Shown here: positions 8,118-16,068 of the stretch, piece by piece
How the letters are laid out: the number at the start of each line of letters is the position of its first letter
Position numbering within the stretch: position 1 is the first letter of the stretch
From: Kordiimonadaceae bacterium
GTDB taxonomy: Bacteria; Pseudomonadota; Alphaproteobacteria; Sphingomonadales; Kordiimonadaceae
Assembly (NCBI GenBank): GCA_014238195.1
Contig: JABABO010000052.1
Coordinates: 1-31,568 of the forward strand
Direction of reading: 5' to 3'
DNA: 31,568 nucleotides
Position numbers and translations under genes: made by a program
The notes under the pieces: generated by a model
The model's input: the letters and a program-made list of their open reading frames with translations, nothing else
What the model was told of the DNA's origin: nothing
Database searches by the model: none

Positions 8118-9070
8118 TGATCGGCTTTGGCCGTATTGTAAATGTGATAGGGGATAGCTTTTTTTGGCTGTCCTTTTTCTTGCTCTTCTACACACTGGTA
8201 GGTGTTAAAGCGCAGGCTTATACTTACCCATTGGTCTATGATGATGAAGGCCGCATGCTCGTTGATGTGCATGTGCTAGGACAGGGACCGTATAAATTCT
8301 TGCTCGATAGTGGTGCTAGCCATACGGTTGTCTATACTAATTTACCTATTGAACTAGATATCAATGCCATTCCGCTTCGCTCCAAGATGGTGCGTACCAG
8401 TACGGGCCGCAGACCCATGCAACTGTATGATGTTGGTGCGATTGATGTTTTGGGTGTGTCATTGCAGCTAGGGGCAACACCCGCTATCCCCTTTAGTCGC
8501 GATGCGCGGGTGTTCGGCATTATTGGCAGTGATTTGTTAAAAGGTCGCATTATTCAAATTAACCCAGCGAAGAAATCCATTCAGGTACTGATGGACCCAC
8601 CCGATGATCTCCGCGCTTACAAAAAAATACAAGGACGTTATGTTGGGTATGGGTCAATGGCTGTGGTGCTGCAAATTGACGGCGTGACTATACCAGCGCT
8701 CTTGGATACGGGGGCAACAAAAAGTGTGCTTAATACGCCTGCTCGGGATGTGCTGCAAAAAGCTGGGGCCGCGCTATTTCCTGAAAAAGGTGCACCAACT
8801 ATTCAGTCCAGCACTGGTTCAGCACGGGGTTCTTATCTGGGTGTTAACACAATAGATTTTGTGAGTGACCCTCAATACGACCAATCACAGCCCATTGCAT
8901 TGGCCCGGACGCCGCAAGTCTTAATCAGCGCCAACCTGCCAGTGTTTAAACATATGGGCGCACGTAATGCCCCCGCAATGCTTTTAGGTATGGATTATTT
9001 AAGTGGGCGCAATATCATCCTAGATATGCAACGCATGGCCTTATATTGGAATGCAGAAAAAAGCCCCTGA
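8117..9070 (+). CDS. Exported tandem retropepsin-like aspartic protease
   Basis: This 317-residue protein has an N-terminal hydrophobic segment (about residues 15-31, ending VKAQA) that looks like a signal peptide or signal anchor. Two retropepsin-type units follow. Unit 1 has LLDSGAS with the catalytic Asp at 64 and the hydrophobic-Gly motif GIIGSDLL at about 134-141. Unit 2 has LLDTGAT with Asp197 and LLGMDYL at about 289-295. The Asp residues are 133 apart, so the chain could fold as a single-chain pseudo-dimer, as pepsins do. Peptidase activity in the periplasm or at the membrane is inferred from family knowledge; the substrate is unknown. The ATG shares one base with the rpoD stop codon (TAATG), so translation is probably coupled to rpoD. 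Confidence 0.85.
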   Translation: MIGFGRIVNVIGDSFFWLSFFLLFYTLVGVKAQAYTYPLVYDDEGRMLVDVHVLGQGPYKFLLDSGASHTVVYTNLPIELDINAIPLRSKMVRTSTGRRPMQLYDVGAIDVLGVSLQLGATPAIPFSRDARVFGIIGSDLLKGRIIQINPAKKSIQVLMDPPDDLRAYKKIQGRYVGYGSMAVVLQIDGVTIPALLDTGATKSVLNTPARDVLQKAGAALFPEKGAPTIQSSTGSARGSYLGVNTIDFVSDPQYDQSQPIALARTPQVLISANLPVFKHMGARNAPAMLLGMDYLSGRNIILDMQRMALYWNAEKSP

Positions 9071-9078
9071 GCGGATTT

Positions 9079-9387
9079 TTAAGCCAATAATTGCTGTGTA
9101 CTTTCAGGATTAGCATTCGCGATTGCGAGACCATTTCCTGCTAAAACATCTCTGACTTGAGCGGCTAGAGCGTATGCCCCTTCTGATTCTAAATCACTAA
9201 CAATGGATTGTGAAGGCGCAGATTTCTCAATTTTATTGGGTCGCACATCCGTTATATCTTGCGGTTCGCTGCCCTTTTGAGTTTGTTCTGCTTCTAAGGT
9301 GCCAAGGGGTTTGCTGCTATTATGTGTGTCTGATTGCGACCGAGCTTTTGGTGCACCTACGATATTCGAAATAACAGAATCAACCAT
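9079..9387 (-). CDS. Hypothetical protein, 102 residues
   Basis: I do not recognise this family. The ATG at 9387 has a good ribosome binding site (AAGGATAG just upstream on the minus strand), which supports a real gene. The first two thirds are polar and low in order-promoting residues (many Ser, Gln, Lys, Asp). The last 35 residues (ESEGAYALAAQVRDVLAGNG, then LAIANANPESTQQLLA) could form an amphipathic helix. There is no signal peptide or membrane segment. It converges on the retropepsin gene, 8 bp away. A short dyad, CACAC-N9-GTGTG, lies between its start codon and 9425. A small regulatory or surface-appendage-related protein is possible, but nothing here proves it. Confidence 0.6.
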   Translation of the reverse strand: MVDSVISNIVGAPKARSQSDTHNSSKPLGTLEAEQTQKGSEPQDITDVRPNKIEKSAPSQSIVSDLESEGAYALAAQVRDVLAGNGLAIANANPESTQQLLA

Positions 9388-9524
9388 TGTCTATCCTTTA
9401 AAATCACACGCAAGCACTGTGTGCATTTCGCTCTACCCCTCTATACACTATAACAGATTTTCCCAGAAATGAAAGGATTGTCTGATTATTCTGCACTTCA
9501 TAATGCGAACAGGAGAAAGCGGTA

Positions 9525-11003
9525 CTATTTATAGGTAATAAAAGCTGTCACTGCATCCCTAAGTGCGCGAATATCCATTTTATCACTAACAGCATAAGGT
9601 GTATGGATCGAAAGCAGCGGCACCCCAATGTCAATTGTATCGATATTATAACGGGCTATTTCGCCGCCAAGTGTCCCACCGCCAGCACGGCCAACTTTAT
9701 ACGTTGTTGTTTGCCAAGGTATATTTTTCTGATCAAACGCCCTGCGTGACCATGCTATCAATTCGCTATTGGCATTAAAGCCACGGCCATAAAGCTTAAT
9801 ATTAACCCCGTACCCAAGCCTTGGGGCATTGGTGATTTCCCACGCACCTGGGTTCATGGGATTTACGGCTGGGTTAACATCAATCGACAGGGCTTTTGAT
9901 GCTCGCAAGGTACGGCTTACCATGACTGAATTAAAATCACTGCCCAAATGACTAAAGAGCAGCTCAGATATTTGATCGCGTAAGTATGTTGATGATGCAC
10001 CCGTGTTATTCACGTTACCTGTTTCCTCATTATCAGAAAAATAAATGATTGTGGTTTGCGGGGGTGTTTGTAGTGATTTAGCAGCTTCGAAGCTAGTGAA
10101 GGCTGCAAGGCGATCATCTTGTCCATAAGCAGCAATCAGACGCCGATCAAAGCCCATATCACGCGGCGGCATTGCTGGAACTAAGGATAATTCTGCTGAA
10201 ACAAGATCAGCGGGGTTAATATCATAATGAGATTTCAGATACTTTAAAACCCATTGGCTGGCACTATATTTTTCATAGGGCCCACTGGCGATGATAGGAT
10301 CTAAGTCTTCGTGTGTGACGGCTTCACGGATTTTTTTAGCCATTTGATCACGGGCTGTATGAGGTGATAAATCAGGGATCATAAAAATTGGATCATTAGG
10401 CTTCAAGCCTATATTGACCGAAGCGCGAGTCCCGTCTACCCTATCAACATGCCCAGTGAGCGCCAAAGGAATATTGGTCCATTGATAGGTCTTGATACCG
10501 CCATGATAATTGGTTTGGAATAAGGCAAATTCCTGGGCGCTATCGACAGGTCGGCCCTTTAATTCCAGGCGGGGACTATCGATGTGACTTGCAACTATGC
10601 GTACACCTGTGCTGATATCTGCTTTGCCTCCGATTATGAGCATCATCGCACGGTCACGGTTAATATGATAGTACCGCGCACCAGCCTCTAATTTTAACCC
10701 TGCTTGCCATGCTTTAAAACCCGCATCCTTTGCAAGTGTTTTCAGGTTTGCGACAGTCTGCAGTTCAGTGCGGCTTTCGCCGATAAATTTTTTATAGGTT
10801 TCGCCAAGCACCATCGATTCGTTGATGCTTTTTTGGCTCGTTAGCCAGCTGCTCTGGCATGTGCCCTGATTGCAGTTTATTTGATCGCCAGCCCATAAGG
10901 TCGTTGATGATAGCCATATTCCTAAGCTGGCAAGCGTCGGCAAAATTGTTTTTTTAGCAGTGACTACATAGCTGCTATGCTTTTGTGATGCCTTCATACG
11001 CAT
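9525..11003 (-). CDS. Exported M18-family (aspartyl-type) aminopeptidase
   Basis: M18 metallopeptidases remove N-terminal residues using two metal ions. The expected ligand and catalytic motifs are all present (numbering from this start): SHIDSPRLELKG (His140), YGQDDRLAAF (Asp297), DNEETGN (Glu326/327), SIDVNPAVNP (Asp376) and SIHTPYAVSDKMD (His467). The length of 492 residues is a little above the family norm of ~430-470. The excess is an N-terminal leader with basic residues, then ILPTLASLGIWLSSTTLWA, with likely cleavage after Ala38. I chose ATG 11003 because AAGGA stands 7 nt before it. An in-frame TTG at 11069 and ATG at 11018 are less likely. Export is unusual, since the M18 enzymes I know are intracellular. 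It looks monocistronic. Confidence 0.9.
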   Translation of the reverse strand: MRMKASQKHSSYVVTAKKTILPTLASLGIWLSSTTLWAGDQINCNQGTCQSSWLTSQKSINESMVLGETYKKFIGESRTELQTVANLKTLAKDAGFKAWQAGLKLEAGARYYHINRDRAMMLIIGGKADISTGVRIVASHIDSPRLELKGRPVDSAQEFALFQTNYHGGIKTYQWTNIPLALTGHVDRVDGTRASVNIGLKPNDPIFMIPDLSPHTARDQMAKKIREAVTHEDLDPIIASGPYEKYSASQWVLKYLKSHYDINPADLVSAELSLVPAMPPRDMGFDRRLIAAYGQDDRLAAFTSFEAAKSLQTPPQTTIIYFSDNEETGNVNNTGASSTYLRDQISELLFSHLGSDFNSVMVSRTLRASKALSIDVNPAVNPMNPGAWEITNAPRLGYGVNIKLYGRGFNANSELIAWSRRAFDQKNIPWQTTTYKVGRAGGGTLGGEIARYNIDTIDIGVPLLSIHTPYAVSDKMDIRALRDAVTAFITYK

Positions 11004-11099
11004 GGCTTTTTCCTTCATTTTTATATTTTTACCTGATTGATTTTGAGCCAAATTGCCCTTGAATTGCAAGTATTGTCTTCTTAAGTCTTAAAAGGCAGC

Positions 11100-11129
11100 T
11101 TGGGAATAATAACAACGATTTAATATAAT
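11100..11129 (+). promoter_or_regulatory. Candidate promoter of the 71-residue membrane protein gene
   Basis: TTGGGA (11100-11105), an 18-bp spacer and a perfect TATAAT (11124-11129) lie just before the ribosome binding site GGAGG (11131-11135). The expected start of transcription, about 7 bp after the -10, would cut off that binding site. Either transcription begins unusually close, or the TATAAT is not the real -10. Confidence 0.35.
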
Positions 11130-11142
11130 GGGAGGTTAAAGT

Positions 11143-11358
11143 ATGAATGTTTTTGAAATGGTGGCGATTATCGTGGTGTTTGGTGTTGTTGGGACAACCC
11201 TACAAAAATGGTTCAGTACAAAATCGAAAAGCGCCACAAAAACGCTTAATACTGAAGCACAAGCACGCATCAAAGCGCTGGAAGAACGTACCGCGGTTCT
11301 TGAGCGTTTGGCCACGTCAAAATCGGGGCGTTTGCGTGATGAGATTGATGCGCTATAA
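11143..11358 (+). CDS. Small membrane protein with C-terminal coiled coil (PspB-like layout)
   Basis: The 71-residue product starts with one membrane helix (about residues 5-22, MVAIIVVFGVVGTTLQ). A basic stretch (KSKSATKT) follows, then a charged amphipathic helix (ARIKALEERTAVLERLATSK) that should form a coiled coil. This layout is like PspB, the small inner-membrane partner of the phage-shock system, which also has one helix and a coiled-coil tail. The resemblance is structural, and I cannot claim homology; no pspA or pspC is in the window. The ribosome binding site GGAGG lies 7 nt before the ATG. A tRNA gene follows about 100 bp later on the same strand. Confidence 0.75.
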   Translation: MNVFEMVAIIVVFGVVGTTLQKWFSTKSKSATKTLNTEAQARIKALEERTAVLERLATSKSGRLRDEIDAL

Positions 11359-11455
11359 AGCGTCCAGAAATGAAATTACAAAATAAAAATGCGGCGTCAT
11401 GTATTTTTAGACTATCCACAAGCCCGCGCATTTGCTAACACAGCCGCCGTGGTAA

Positions 11456-11532
11456 GGGGGCGTAGCTCAGATGGTTAGAGCAGTCCGCTCATAACGGATT
11501 GGTCGGGGGTTCAAATCCCTCCGCCCCTACCA
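11456..11532 (+). tRNA. tRNA with anticodon CAT (elongator Met or lysidine-type Ile2)
   Basis: A complete cloverleaf can be drawn. The acceptor stem GGGGGCG (11456-11462) pairs with CGCCCCT (11522-11528), with one G-U pair. The D stem is GCTC/GAGC and the anticodon stem GTCCG/CGGAT around loop CTCATAA, with CAT at 11490-11492. The variable loop has 5 nt, and the T arm has loop TTCAAAT. The discriminator is A, and CCA is encoded at 11530-11532. The first acceptor pair is closed by G-U, so this is not a clean initiator type. CAT is read by elongator Met-tRNA or, after lysidine modification, by Ile2-tRNA. I cannot separate these by eye. Confidence 0.95.
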
Positions 11533-11542
11533 CAGACTTCAT

Positions 11543-13303
11543 TCAAATCGATATTCTCAAAGACAAGAGCATCTGGGCGTATGTCTTGGCTTGATTGTCT
11601 GGACGCAGAGAAGCTGTAGCGCCGCCGCCTAGAGCCTTTTCCAAAAGGAAATTCCAGCCGCCGATGCCCGGCATATCAAATCTGGTGACTGGTCCGTCCA
11701 CAAGATGGGAAAAATAGTCGGCCACTGCTTCGGCAGTTACCTGTTCAGCGATAGCGGGCAAGTGTTTTTTATCCCTGATGATAATACCGATGTTGGCGCT
11801 GTCACCCTTGTCACCGCTGCGGGCCCAGACAAGGTCCTCAAGCGGCACGGATTTCATCTTCATTTCAGCATCGGGGTGCGGCAAATTGTAGCAGTTACCC
11901 GTTGCAGGCTCAGAAGCTACTATATATTGATCATAAGGTTTCTCACATATAAGCTGATCGTTCACTTGGACAGTTACAGGAATGTCAGATTTTGCCACAA
12001 ATGAACTGGATACCCGCATCATGGGATGGGGGGAAGCTCGGCCTGAGCCAAAACCTGTCATGCCGGGTGCCGCAGATGTGGCCAAATAGGCCAATTCTGA
12101 TGCAGCAAATTTGAGGGCATTCTTGTCATTATGATGGAGGCCAAAAATCGCCATGACTTCGCGAGGGTTCAGGCCTTTGGCGTGCGCACCATAGATGTCT
12201 TCTGCACCAATTGCGGCAAGATGCGTTCGGCGGAAAGGGTCTATACCCGTCTGCTTGAAATGGTTTTCACAGCGCTTTACCCATGCTGACAGATTGGTAT
12301 GTGCTTTTTGTGCTGCGTCCACCCCGCCCAGATAAAAACTACCCAGTAAGCGGTACCCATCCAGCCATGTAGAACAAACTTTATAGTCGGGGCCTGGGGC
12401 TCGGCCCTTTGCTCCCTCTACTCGCACCGTATCTAAGGCGGTTTCTGTCACTAAAATATCAGTCCAGTCGCAGGCGACATCAGGTAACAGATAATTTGCG
12501 GGGTCCCCGATTTCATAGACGATCTGTTCCGCGACGCTGGCGCGCGTGGCAATGCCGCCAGTGCCTTTTGGAATGGTGATGGTGAAAGTACCATCACCTT
12601 TGACAGTGGCAATCGGGTAACTCATATCGGCAAAGTCAGGCACCAAGTGCCAGTCGGTGAAATTACCGCCTGTGCACTGAGCACCGCATTCAATCACGTG
12701 TCCCGCTAGTGACCCTTGGGAAAGCTTGTCATAATCCGTCATGCCCCAATCAAATTCGTAAATCAGTGGTGCAAGAACCACGGCGCTGTCAACCACACGG
12801 CCTGTCACGACAATATCTGCGCCAGCACGCAGGGCATCAACAATGGGTTCAGCCCCCAGATAGGCGTTACTACTCGCAAGTTTGTTTGGGAGCGGCTCAC
12901 CTGTTGCGATATCCACTAGCGGCTTGTGATAAGTTTTAGTCAGATCATCGCCATAAACTCCAGCGATGTTAAGGTCTAGGCCTAGGGCGCCAGACAGTTG
13001 TTTAAGCGCATCAATACAGCCAGGCACATTAACACCGCCCGCGTTGGCGATAACCTTGATGCCCTTTTTCGCGCAATCAGCCAGCACGTCCTTCATGGCG
13101 ACCGTGACAAAATCGATAGCAAAGCCAAGTTTTTCGTCCTTCATCGCCATGCGCGCTAGAATAGCCATCGTCGATTCTGCCAGATAGTCGAACACCAGAT
13201 AATCAATGCCGCCCTTATCGACCAGCTGACGGGCAGCGAGCTGGCTGTCACCATAGAAGGCTGAGGCGCATCCGATACGGACTTGTTTGTCTATGGTGAG
13301 CAT
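11543..13303 (-). CDS. atuA: AtuA-family protein (DUF1446, acyclic terpene utilisation)
   Basis: The 586-residue protein belongs to the AtuA/DUF1446 family. It starts VRIGCASAFYGDSQLAARQL and contains the conserved GVYGDDLT and GADIVVTGRVVDSAV. It ends with the separate AtuA-like C-terminal domain (about residues 480-586) with VWARSGDKGDSANIGI. In Pseudomonas, AtuA is required for growth on citronellol and geraniol, but its biochemical step is not established. The length fits the full family. It is the last gene of the operon: its ATG overlaps the stop of the carboxylase alpha gene (TAATG), with GGGAGAG as ribosome binding site. Its stop lies 10 bp from the 3' end of the convergent tRNA, leaving no room for a separate terminator. 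Family assignment is firm; function is inferred. Confidence 0.9.
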   Translation of the reverse strand: MLTIDKQVRIGCASAFYGDSQLAARQLVDKGGIDYLVFDYLAESTMAILARMAMKDEKLGFAIDFVTVAMKDVLADCAKKGIKVIANAGGVNVPGCIDALKQLSGALGLDLNIAGVYGDDLTKTYHKPLVDIATGEPLPNKLASSNAYLGAEPIVDALRAGADIVVTGRVVDSAVVLAPLIYEFDWGMTDYDKLSQGSLAGHVIECGAQCTGGNFTDWHLVPDFADMSYPIATVKGDGTFTITIPKGTGGIATRASVAEQIVYEIGDPANYLLPDVACDWTDILVTETALDTVRVEGAKGRAPGPDYKVCSTWLDGYRLLGSFYLGGVDAAQKAHTNLSAWVKRCENHFKQTGIDPFRRTHLAAIGAEDIYGAHAKGLNPREVMAIFGLHHNDKNALKFAASELAYLATSAAPGMTGFGSGRASPHPMMRVSSSFVAKSDIPVTVQVNDQLICEKPYDQYIVASEPATGNCYNLPHPDAEMKMKSVPLEDLVWARSGDKGDSANIGIIIRDKKHLPAIAEQVTAEAVADYFSHLVDGPVTRFDMPGIGGWNFLLEKALGGGATASLRPDNQAKTYAQMLLSLRISI

Positions 13304-15258
13304 TATTTCTCTCCCTTAAAGGGTACGACAACGATCAACGTGGTCTTGGATTTTACTTGGTCACCTTCCGCAACAGCGATTTGTGATACAGTCCCATCAA
13401 AGGGCGCTTTTAACGTATGTTCCATTTTCATGGCCTCAACAGTGACCAATGAATTCCCAGCGGTGACTGTGTCGCCCTCAGTGACATTCAGGCCCACCAC
13501 CAAACTATCCATCGGTGCTTTAAGTTCACCGCTGCTTGCACTTTTGCCAGCAGACGCTGGCAGGTGTGTCACATCTTTGAAATGAAAGTGGCCATTACCG
13601 TCGTCAATGAAAACATGGTTGCCATTTGCCGAGGCAAAGAAGGAAGACTGGACATTGTTTTCTGTCACTCGACATTCAAATGCCCCGATCTCGTCAGTGC
13701 TGAATATGACTTTTTCATCACCAAGCTCTATCGTTACACCCTTCATGCTGCTGTGGATTTTTAATTGAAACGCATTGTTTCCACACACAAGATTTATATG
13801 CGATTTTTGAATATCTGGCACTGACCAATATTGTTGCGATATTTGCTCATTTCGGAACAGCACAAGGGCAGCCTTCGCGACAGTTGCCGTGGTCGGGGGT
13901 GCAGACAGTGTTGTGGGGTGATCCGTGAAATGGTCGCTCAGAAAGGCTGTAGTCGCATTCCCAGCTTTAAAATCAGGATGGCGCAAGATGGCCGACAGAA
14001 GGGCCTTGTTATTACCAAGACCAAGCAGGCAGCTATCATCCAGGCCACGCGCCAGTTTGCGGACAGCGGTGTTTCTGTCATTGCTCCAGACAATAAGTTT
14101 CGCAAGCATAGGGTCATAGTGGGCGCTGATGTTCTGCCCAGATATGATGCCATCGTCAACCCTTACGCTGGTCGCATAGTCAGGTTCCCACATCTGTATT
14201 CTGCCAGTCTGCGGCATATAATTTTCACGGGGGTCTTCGGCATACAGACGAACCTCAATCGCATGGCCATCCAAAGTGATATCCTCTTGCGTAAGCGGTA
14301 AGGGTTCGCCTTCTGCAATCCGAAGCTGCCATTCAACTAGGTCAAGACCTGTCACCAGCTCGGTCACTGGATGCTCCACCTGCAGGCGCGTATTCATTTC
14401 CAGAAAATAGAAATTTTGGTCTTTGTCGACGAGAAACTCGACAGTACCAGCACCAGAATAGTCGCAGCTTATTGCTGCATCAACAGCAGCCTTTCCCATT
14501 TGGGCACGCAGAGTTTTGTCCACAAACGGGCTTGGTGCTTCTTCAACCACCTTTTGGTGGCGTCTCTGGACCGAGCAATCCCGTTCAAACAGATGCACAA
14601 CATTGCCATGATTATCGCCAAATACTTGAATCTCTATGTGGCGAGGCTCTAAAACGGCTTTCTCAAGGATCAGTTCACCGCTCCCGAACGCGTTTTCAGC
14701 CTCTGAGCGAGCGGTCTTAATGTTTTCTGCCAGCACAGCTTCATTTTCAACCAGTCGCATGCCGCGACCACCGCCGCCAGCGGATGCTTTGACCATGATC
14801 GGGAAACCAATATCCTTTGCCCCTGCCATTAGGGCTTCGTCACTTTGATCCTTATCCTGATACCCGGAAATGCAGGGGACACCAGCCTTCAGCATTGCGA
14901 GCTTGGACAAACGCTTGCTGCCCATCAACTCGATAGCCGCTGCACTAGGGCCGATGAAGCTGATGCCTTCAACGGCGCAGCGTCGTGCAAAATCTGCGTT
15001 TTCAGACAGGAAGCCGTAACCGGGATGAATGGCATCGGCGCCAGTTTTTCTCGCTGCAGCAATGATCTTGTCGGCATTCAAATAGCTTTCGCCCACTGGG
15101 GCAGCGCCGATTAATACGGCTTCATCTGCGCATGCAACATGCGGGCTATCGGTATCGGCCTCACTGTATACCGCCACAGTCCGATACCCCATATCGCGAG
15201 CAGTTGAGATTATGCGGATAGCAATTTCGCCTCGGTTGGCAATCAGTATTTTTTCCAT
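13303..15258 (-). CDS. Biotin-dependent acyl-CoA carboxylase alpha subunit (AtuF/LiuD type)
   Basis: This subunit carries biotin carboxylase and biotin-carrier functions on one 651-residue chain, as in methylcrotonyl-, geranyl- and propionyl-CoA carboxylases. The N-terminal domain begins KILIANRGEIAIRI. The ATP-grasp region has the Gly-rich loop SAGGGGRGMRLV and the active-site segment EMNTRLQVEHPVTE. The C-terminal carrier domain has VEAMKMEHTLKAP, with biotin expected on Lys611. It lies 5 bp after the crotonase gene and overlaps AtuA by one base. Partner and context (beta subunit, AtuE-like hydratase, AtuA) point to carboxylation of a 3-methyl-2-enoyl-CoA such as cis-geranyl-CoA or 3-methylcrotonyl-CoA. 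The sequence I can read does not decide which. Confidence 0.93.
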   Translation of the reverse strand: MEKILIANRGEIAIRIISTARDMGYRTVAVYSEADTDSPHVACADEAVLIGAAPVGESYLNADKIIAAARKTGADAIHPGYGFLSENADFARRCAVEGISFIGPSAAAIELMGSKRLSKLAMLKAGVPCISGYQDKDQSDEALMAGAKDIGFPIMVKASAGGGGRGMRLVENEAVLAENIKTARSEAENAFGSGELILEKAVLEPRHIEIQVFGDNHGNVVHLFERDCSVQRRHQKVVEEAPSPFVDKTLRAQMGKAAVDAAISCDYSGAGTVEFLVDKDQNFYFLEMNTRLQVEHPVTELVTGLDLVEWQLRIAEGEPLPLTQEDITLDGHAIEVRLYAEDPRENYMPQTGRIQMWEPDYATSVRVDDGIISGQNISAHYDPMLAKLIVWSNDRNTAVRKLARGLDDSCLLGLGNNKALLSAILRHPDFKAGNATTAFLSDHFTDHPTTLSAPPTTATVAKAALVLFRNEQISQQYWSVPDIQKSHINLVCGNNAFQLKIHSSMKGVTIELGDEKVIFSTDEIGAFECRVTENNVQSSFFASANGNHVFIDDGNGHFHFKDVTHLPASAGKSASSGELKAPMDSLVVGLNVTEGDTVTAGNSLVTVEAMKMEHTLKAPFDGTVSQIAVAEGDQVKSKTTLIVVVPFKGEK

Positions 15259-15263
15259 ACGCT

Positions 15264-16058
15264 TTATTCCGCCCAGTTTGGTTTGCGTTTGTTCATAAAG
15301 GCCGCCGTGCCTTCTTGTCCCTCATCGCTCATGAGTGCGCTGGCAAACAGAGTTGCCGCATCGTCAAGCACTGACTCCAGTTCTGCAGTGCCGACTTTGT
15401 GCAGCAAGTCTTTGGTCGCAGCTGTGGCATTTGGGGCAACGCGTTTTACTTTTTTCAGGACACCTGAAAGTTTCTGGTTCATGGCATCTGTTCCATCCGT
15501 CACATAATGGACAAGGCCGATTTCTTTGGCCTCAACGCCCGACACCCATTCACCGAGGAGGGCGAGCCTGCGGGCCTCAGTTAAGCCAATACGTTTCACG
15601 ACAAATGGCGCGATTTGAGCAGGAATAATCCCTAGGCCGGTTTCTGGCATACCAAACTTGGCGTGCTTGTCCGCAACGGCGACATCGCTGACGCAGGCAA
15701 GCCCGAAACCACCCCCAAGAACCGCCCCTTCTAAGCAGGTGATGACCACTTGCGGCAACTGGTCCGCCTGCGTAATCATCCGTCCAAAAATCCGATTAAA
15801 TTCCCAAATGGGGTCGGTAGTATCGTCAGAAGATGTAGCCATGTCAGATATATCACCGCCAGAACAGAAATGACCGTCTGCACCGCGGATAATAACAGCA
15901 CGGATATCCCTGTTACTTTCGATTGCTGCAAAGGTTGCCATGAAATCTTCCACCGTTGCCTTGTTTAAGGCATTGCGCTTTTGGGGACGATTGATAGTAA
16001 TGGTCAGAACACAGTCGGAGATATCCAATAGAAGGTCTTTGCTGTTAGGTAAAGTCAT
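15264..16058 (-). CDS. Enoyl-CoA hydratase, methylglutaconyl/isohexenylglutaconyl type (AtuE/LiuC-like)
   Basis: This is a 264-residue crotonase-fold protein. The oxyanion-hole strands are in HFCSGGDISDM and AVLGGGFGLAC. Of the two acid residues of classical enoyl-CoA hydratase, the second is present (Glu139 in GMPETGLG) and the first is Gly119. The segment GLGIIPAQIAPFVVKRIG resembles what I recall of bacterial LiuC and AtuE, which hydrate carboxylated glutaconyl-CoA intermediates. This fits its place between the two carboxylase subunit genes. I chose ATG 16058 because AGGAGG lies 7-8 nt upstream. An in-frame ATG at 16121 would run back into the beta-subunit gene. Specificity is inferred from context. 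Confidence 0.88.
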   Translation of the reverse strand: MTLPNSKDLLLDISDCVLTITINRPQKRNALNKATVEDFMATFAAIESNRDIRAVIIRGADGHFCSGGDISDMATSSDDTTDPIWEFNRIFGRMITQADQLPQVVITCLEGAVLGGGFGLACVSDVAVADKHAKFGMPETGLGIIPAQIAPFVVKRIGLTEARRLALLGEWVSGVEAKEIGLVHYVTDGTDAMNQKLSGVLKKVKRVAPNATAATKDLLHKVGTAELESVLDDAATLFASALMSDEGQEGTAAFMNKRKPNWAE

Positions 16059-16068
16059 GATTTTCCTC

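Noticed and set aside
9061..9080. Possible bidirectional terminator between the retropepsin gene and the 102-residue gene
   Set aside because: T-runs are present, but no stem of more than two or three pairs can be formed.
11003..11069. TTG at 11069 as start of the M18 peptidase
   Set aside because: No ribosome binding site, and it would place about 22 unrelated residues before a well-formed signal peptide; ATG 11003 with AAGGA is better.
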